Below, in pieces: positions 58,585 to 64,000 of a DNA stretch of 64,000 nt; position 1 is the stretch's first letter; the number at the start of each line of letters is the position of its first letter. The position numbers were made by a program, and so were the translations under genes. Location: contig OX388341.1 in the NCBI GenBank assembly GCA_947579665.1, forward strand, positions 25,615,147-25,679,146, in the 5' to 3' direction. Under the pieces are notes generated by a model that was not told the origin of the DNA, did no database searches, and worked only from the letters and a program-made list of their open reading frames with translations. The stretch is from Sympetrum striolatum (taxonomy: Eukaryota; Arthropoda; Insecta; Odonata; Libellulidae).

Positions 58585-61500
58585 TAGCTCTCCCGGTGAA
58601 GGGGAGAAAGAAAAAGCATCTGCATCCACTGCTTGACGTCCTCTCACAAGATTTTTATACTCATAAGGTCTTTGTAAATAGCGGGTGTGATATGTATGCA
58701 TAAAATATACTTTCCGTTTGTGTCTTATACTGTTTCGAAGTAATTCTATACTACAATTATTTAAGATTGCTGACGCTAGATTTGATATAAAATGATTTTT
58801 CGTTCCGTTCAATTCTTGTATCGTATGAATTGACGCAGATTTTTGGTGCCGTTCTCTTCAAAATTATGTAGTTCTTATACATTGATAGTTAATACAATTA
58901 TGTGCTTGTAATACCTCCTATGTCAAGATTTATTTCTCAATTTTGGATTTTTCTGAAAAGCAAACGAGCTTTTAAAGGGATGAGGAACATTTGTATTTCA
59001 TCCTCTGTTTATTCATTTATTTAGAAATTGAAGGGGAAGCTGCACGGTAAAGTAATAATATAATATTCATCGCAAAATGTCTTTCTTAGTAAAGGAAAAT
59101 CAGATATTGTTACCAGTGTTGCTTTTCAGGTTCGAATATAACTTATATGTCAATTATTAATGCTTCGAACGCATGATAAATAATCAAATTTCCATAGTTT
59201 AGTGTTTTAAATTACGTGTATTGATGTTACATTGAGAGTTTTTAAACGGAAACTTATGGAGATAGAGTAGTTATAAGTTTATTAACTTACTGTTTTACGA
59301 AGATGTCAGTTAGGTATTTGATCCATCGCGGGAGCTGTTAGCGTAACTTTAAATTCTTTAGTTTAGTTTCAGATACTGTGCTTTAATTAATTTTCAATGA
59401 ATTAATTTTCAAATAATAAATAGATAAAATAATTTCTTATAGTCATAAGATAATATTATCTTTGGGTTACTATTATTCATTCGGTTATATCCTTCTATTG
59501 AGGACACCTTCCATTTCGGCTAGAGCTGTGAAGCCCCTGGGATTTTGCAAACCCGCGTCACTTCCATGCATTTCACTTGAGTAAGAGCTAGGCGTTATAG
59601 CATAAGAGCACACAATCACTGCATCATAGAATCTTTTGGAAAGTATCTTTTAATTTCCGTTTAACGATACTCGTACTTACGATAGGATTTGAGTTTGACT
59701 TGAATTTAGATGTTAAATAAATTTTTTCTTTAAATTTCTCTGCCAGACTCCTGAGATATTAGTAAGATTATAGGTATATTCGGAATTAATATCATATGGG
59801 ATAGAAAAATTTCTCATCCAAATAAAAATGAAGATGGAAACAAAAAATAATTTTTCTGGGATTTCGAATTCAAGACATTCGAATTGCAATAAGTATTACT
59901 GTTATAGTATTAGACGGTCGAAAAAAAATTTCCCTATTTAAACGATTAATTTAGGTTGCTGTAAGTAGATCATCAGTTACAATTCACAATTAATAAATTA
60001 CAGAGAGGGTTTTTAGAGTTTTCAAATTAAAGGAGAAGTGTAATTTGTGAAAGGTGAACGGAAGATTTATGAGTAGTCAATGACACAGATTTATAAAAAA
60101 TTGAAGAATGATTATTTTGCATGCCAAATTTATGTATTTCATATTACCCAACCAAACTCTTTAATTTGAATTTCAACGGGTACCAATGCTATTATTCCAT
60201 TAATTTTTGATCGGGAAATGATACTTCATGTGAACTAATAGAATGTCCCAATTTCGTTTACTAAACGAGAGTCTATGCATTATAAACATAATAAATCATC
60301 GAATTTCAACCTAATATCGACTGTTCATTTTTATAAATATCAATCTACCCATTAGTTAATGTCATATAGGGAGTGCGTGGTAATTATGAGGATATGGTGG
60401 GGTTTCATTCCGCTGTACTGATAATTACGCAGGTTATTTATGGAATTTTCATGATTGAGTTAAAAAATGTTTTTTTTTTTATTTATGAAGAAACATGTGT
60501 ATTTCATTATTGTGTTTAGTATAATTATTGATTTTTATATTATTTAATAACGTCACGAAACATCCGATTTAATTACATTTTTACCGCATGAGTTAAATGA
60601 ATTGAAAATTCTAAACTTTAGGTATGTATTTTGAAATTTAAATCGAAAACTAAAATAGTTTTTAGCTCTTTCCTTAAAATTACTCTCGACAATTATACTA
60701 GGTATAATACATCAAGGTTAAGAGAGCATCATATGATGATGATTCATCTCCTATTGAAAGATGTATACAATTAAGTGATGAATGAAGACAATTTAATTTA
60801 GTAAATATTTTACTGAATGATATCGGTTCTTTCATTCTGCATGTTTTTGGTTAGTTAAAGATAATATTACTAGGAAGAGGCTCCATTTTTTAAGTTCTTG
60901 AAATCATGAGAATTATTTGTGCCTAAGGAATAAAAAATCCAAAAATGAAGAAATAGGTGAGATAATAGAAAAGGAACCTCTTTACCATATTTAATTTTAA
61001 TATAAGATTTATATCCTATGATTATGTAAAAGGAAATCATAATGCTTTAATATTTATTCATTTAAATGAAAACTACAAGTTTTTATTGAGAAGATTGTCA
61101 TACATAAACGTTACCTTACGGTGAAAGTAATGCAGTAATATGGCCAGACTCCAGTTGGCTTTTCTTTATCAGGTACTCATTTGAGGAACTGATTCGATAT
61201 TTATACAATTCTCATAAAATGAGCCACGAGGTTTAACAGATGCAAATGTTCACCTTGTTCGGTAATTATCTCGGCAATGCGGTAAAATCCACGTATTTAC
61301 CTGTGTAACCCGAAGGAATACCCACACGTTGTTTTGGACTTCAGGAAATATTCTCTTAGCTTGCCCATTTCAATTATTGGCTCCGCTTGTGTTCCTCGGG
61401 CTATATGCATAATGGATGTGCGTTAGCTTCTACTCGTACTTCGAGTAAAGATAATAAGATACTGACTAGCATTTCACGACGTGAACGTATATTTGATTTA

Positions 61501-64000
61501 AGGAAGGTAAATAATGGAACTGCGCACTCGAATATGGCCCATTAAAATGCAGAATTGAGTTATTTAGAATTCAACTACGGAAGAAGCATGCATTGTAATG
61601 CATAAAGCAAAATTTAACGACATTCTCTAATTTCTTTTAATATAAGTTTCCAAGACTTCTATTTCCCATTGACATATAAATAATTTTCCATAGCGAATAT
61701 TCAAGAGCTCTGAATACTTTCTACTCACCGTTATTAAATTATAGGCAATGTGGGAAAATTGATAATTCGATTAAAAAACCGCAATCTATGTAATTTATCA
61801 TCGCATCTTCAACTTGATTCTAAAATTTTTAAATAGTTTATCGTTTTCATTCTCTCTCAAATCTAAAGGTTAGGATTTATCGGCTAATTCCTTAATTCAT
61901 CTATTTCCACTATTTAATCATTTTAGAAACATCCAAATCCGTTATATTTTTATTGTTTTGAAGATGATAATTATGATAATGTAACATTATTTTAATCGTA
62001 CAAAATATTTTTCAGAAAAATTGAGGAGTATCTGTGATATGTGTATAACATGCATATATATATTCTATTATTATATTTATGACATAGTATTTGAAATTTA
62101 TAAAAACGATGTTGTAGCAATCAATTCAGTAATAGCATCTAAAGCTTCGTATTCACACGCCTTCAGGCTTGTGGTAGGGGTGGCATTCTCTCTAATTGTA
62201 ATTTCCTAATCGCTCACAGTGCGATTCGTTCGTGTTTACGGAAAATGAATTTGAACGTCTAGCACTAGCATCTATATCTCTGATTATTCTCACAGAATCA
62301 CATACCAGGAATGGTGCATAATTTACAAGAACGCAATGCATTCCAAGAACGTACTATCTTTGAATTTATCGAGCAAATTCGCCCATAGCTTAAATCTCCC
62401 AAAGGATATCCTATCATACATACTAAAATATCTGGTTTACGCTTTCTGATATTTTGTTGCAATTCTTAACAAAGCCATTCGCTATACAGCAGTTTCTCGA
62501 TAATAGAATTTGTATATGCGACAATGTATTTTTTTCTGTGAATTAGTGGTTTGAGACGTTAACACGTCTTGCTTCCCTCAGGGAATGCTTTCTCACGTCC
62601 ATTATATATTGTAGTTATGAGGAAAAGTATAACTAATTTTTAGATAGTTATAATATACGTAATATAATAAATATATCAAGCAATTTAATGACTAGGATAA
62701 TACTTTTGGACGATGTACGTAGACTTTTTCATTCTTCATACCTACCATAGACTTGCTTTATCATCTCAATATTTCAGTTCCTTCTTTTGAGCTATCATTA
62801 CCTCCTTCTTTTTCTCTCGCTTCTTCATGAGGCTTCGTTTCACTGTTCCGCATCCATCTCACGATTCCTCTCTCCTATTACGTTTCCTTACTGCATTCCT
62901 CTTCTTCTTACCTTCTTTCCGCTTCCGTAAATAGATTCCTTCATCGCTTGCGTCATCAATCCAACCTGTCTAACCCAAACTCTGAAAGTTGCCCTTTTAA
63001 ACTTTCCGGTTTTATCCTTCCTGTTCCATCTTCCCTACCCTTTTGGCCTCCTTGTTCCATACTATTTATCTGATACGTAGTTCACTTGGCGTGCAGATTC
63101 ATTTATAACAAACTCGGTTTCTTTTTCCTCTTGTTGTCTCCAGAGCCCACATAATTCTCTCATTAGAGGTATTATTTCTTCGTTATATTGAAAGTACATA
63201 AAAAATGTAGTAAATTTAATGTTCTTTAGTAATTCCAATAATTTCATATCATTAATGACATAGCGATTTACAAAGAACCTTGAACCCATAAAATATTGAC
63301 CCTATTTATACGGATTTAAGGTACCTATTTTATCAAAAAACTTTAACGTTCTCCTGTAGATTATCATAAAAAATGAGATTTCATTCATTCTTATTCCTAA
63401 AAGTATTCATTAGAAAATACTTCATATGAAGTTCTATTTATAGTCAGCCAATGATAGTGTTATATCATTCTCTTTAAACTTTTTATTTCTATCATGCATT
63501 TTTAGCAACCTTCTTAACTGCTAAAGAAGGTAGCATTAACGCTTATTTTGTTTCGTAAAGGTAGTATATTTTATTAGAAAGGAATGCGAAACAATTTGAT
63601 GTTTTGAATCAAGATGAATAAAATAGTACTATCTGTTAACAGAGGAAATACTCTTGCGTCTTTTCAGTTTTATGAAGTCATTTTATGGAAAAGAAGTTGC
63701 TTATTAGAGCTTTTTCAAATAATCCAAATAAATAATTGTCCCTTAAGTAAGGGATTGTTACTTTCCTTAACAAATGCATATATTTTCCCATTTCGTTTGA
63801 CTCTGTCGCTACATAAATAGTGGCAAAGAAAAAAGCTATCTTATTTGCGGCGTCAGCAGGATATATCCATCGGAAAATCCCTTTTTAGTGAGTTTATAGT
63901 TTGCTTCCATGTTCACTTATATTTAAAAACTCATAATATTAATTATGTCTTTTCTGTTTTGAGATATTTATCTTCTAAATAAAGACTTTTACTAAAATTA
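58585..64000. other. AT-rich non-coding stretch to the window edge
   Basis: Very AT-rich, with short A/T runs (a T run near 60,472-60,481; a 14-bp-period repeat of ATTAATTTTCAA near 59,387-59,412) and a pyrimidine tract at about 62,745-63,060. No gene, RNA or mobile element recognised. Confidence 0.5.

Overview
This is a eukaryotic, almost certainly animal and most likely arthropod, genomic window. It is AT-rich, has no long open frame (the longest, 166 codons, lies in low-complexity sequence) and has no operon-like packing. Its most legible content is retrotransposon and SINE debris. No intact protein-coding gene could be supported. The species cannot be fixed from the sequence; the arthropod guess rests on the style of the LINE and SINE remnants.

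Layout. 1-8.7 kb is AT-rich non-coding DNA broken by pyrimidine-rich tracts. 8.7-11.2 kb holds tRNA-derived fragments, a LINE-like 3' tail and one complete 159-bp SINE with 12-bp target-site duplications (11,008-11,166). 11.2-36 kb is anonymous DNA with long one-strand purine or pyrimidine tracts (13.8-15.5, 20.1-20.6, 25.5-27.1 and 31.7-32.1 kb), GC-rich patches (21.7-22.3, 29.75-29.95 kb), small inverted repeats, and a LINE tail nested inside a terminal-inverted-repeat element (26,426-26,694). 36-42 kb has a SINE body, a long pyrimidine tract, a tRNA-like sequence, an uninterrupted 116-bp perfect palindrome abutting a LINE 3' end, and a second near-palindrome with a hammerhead-like core. 43.9-44.1 kb has the best host exon candidate: good splice signals and a signal-peptide-like reading broken by one TAA. 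45.9-53.6 kb holds a retroelement-like tail, tandem duplications of 21 and 98 bp, and two tRNA-headed SINEs sharing a body module. 56.37-56.82 kb is a decayed minus-strand LINE reverse-transcriptase C-terminus, the clearest protein homology here. 57-64 kb is AT-rich with one GC-rich patch.

How it fits together. The retrotransposons would be mobilised by LINE enzymes, and the SINEs use tRNA-derived internal RNA polymerase III promoters. The LINE protein remnants are too broken to work. The window reads as intergenic or large-intron sequence. The most unusual signals are the two fold-back structures 400 bp apart, the shared SINE body under different tRNA heads, and the many long purine/pyrimidine tracts, several of which switch strand abruptly inside GC-rich patches. 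All composition statements are by eye, not counted.
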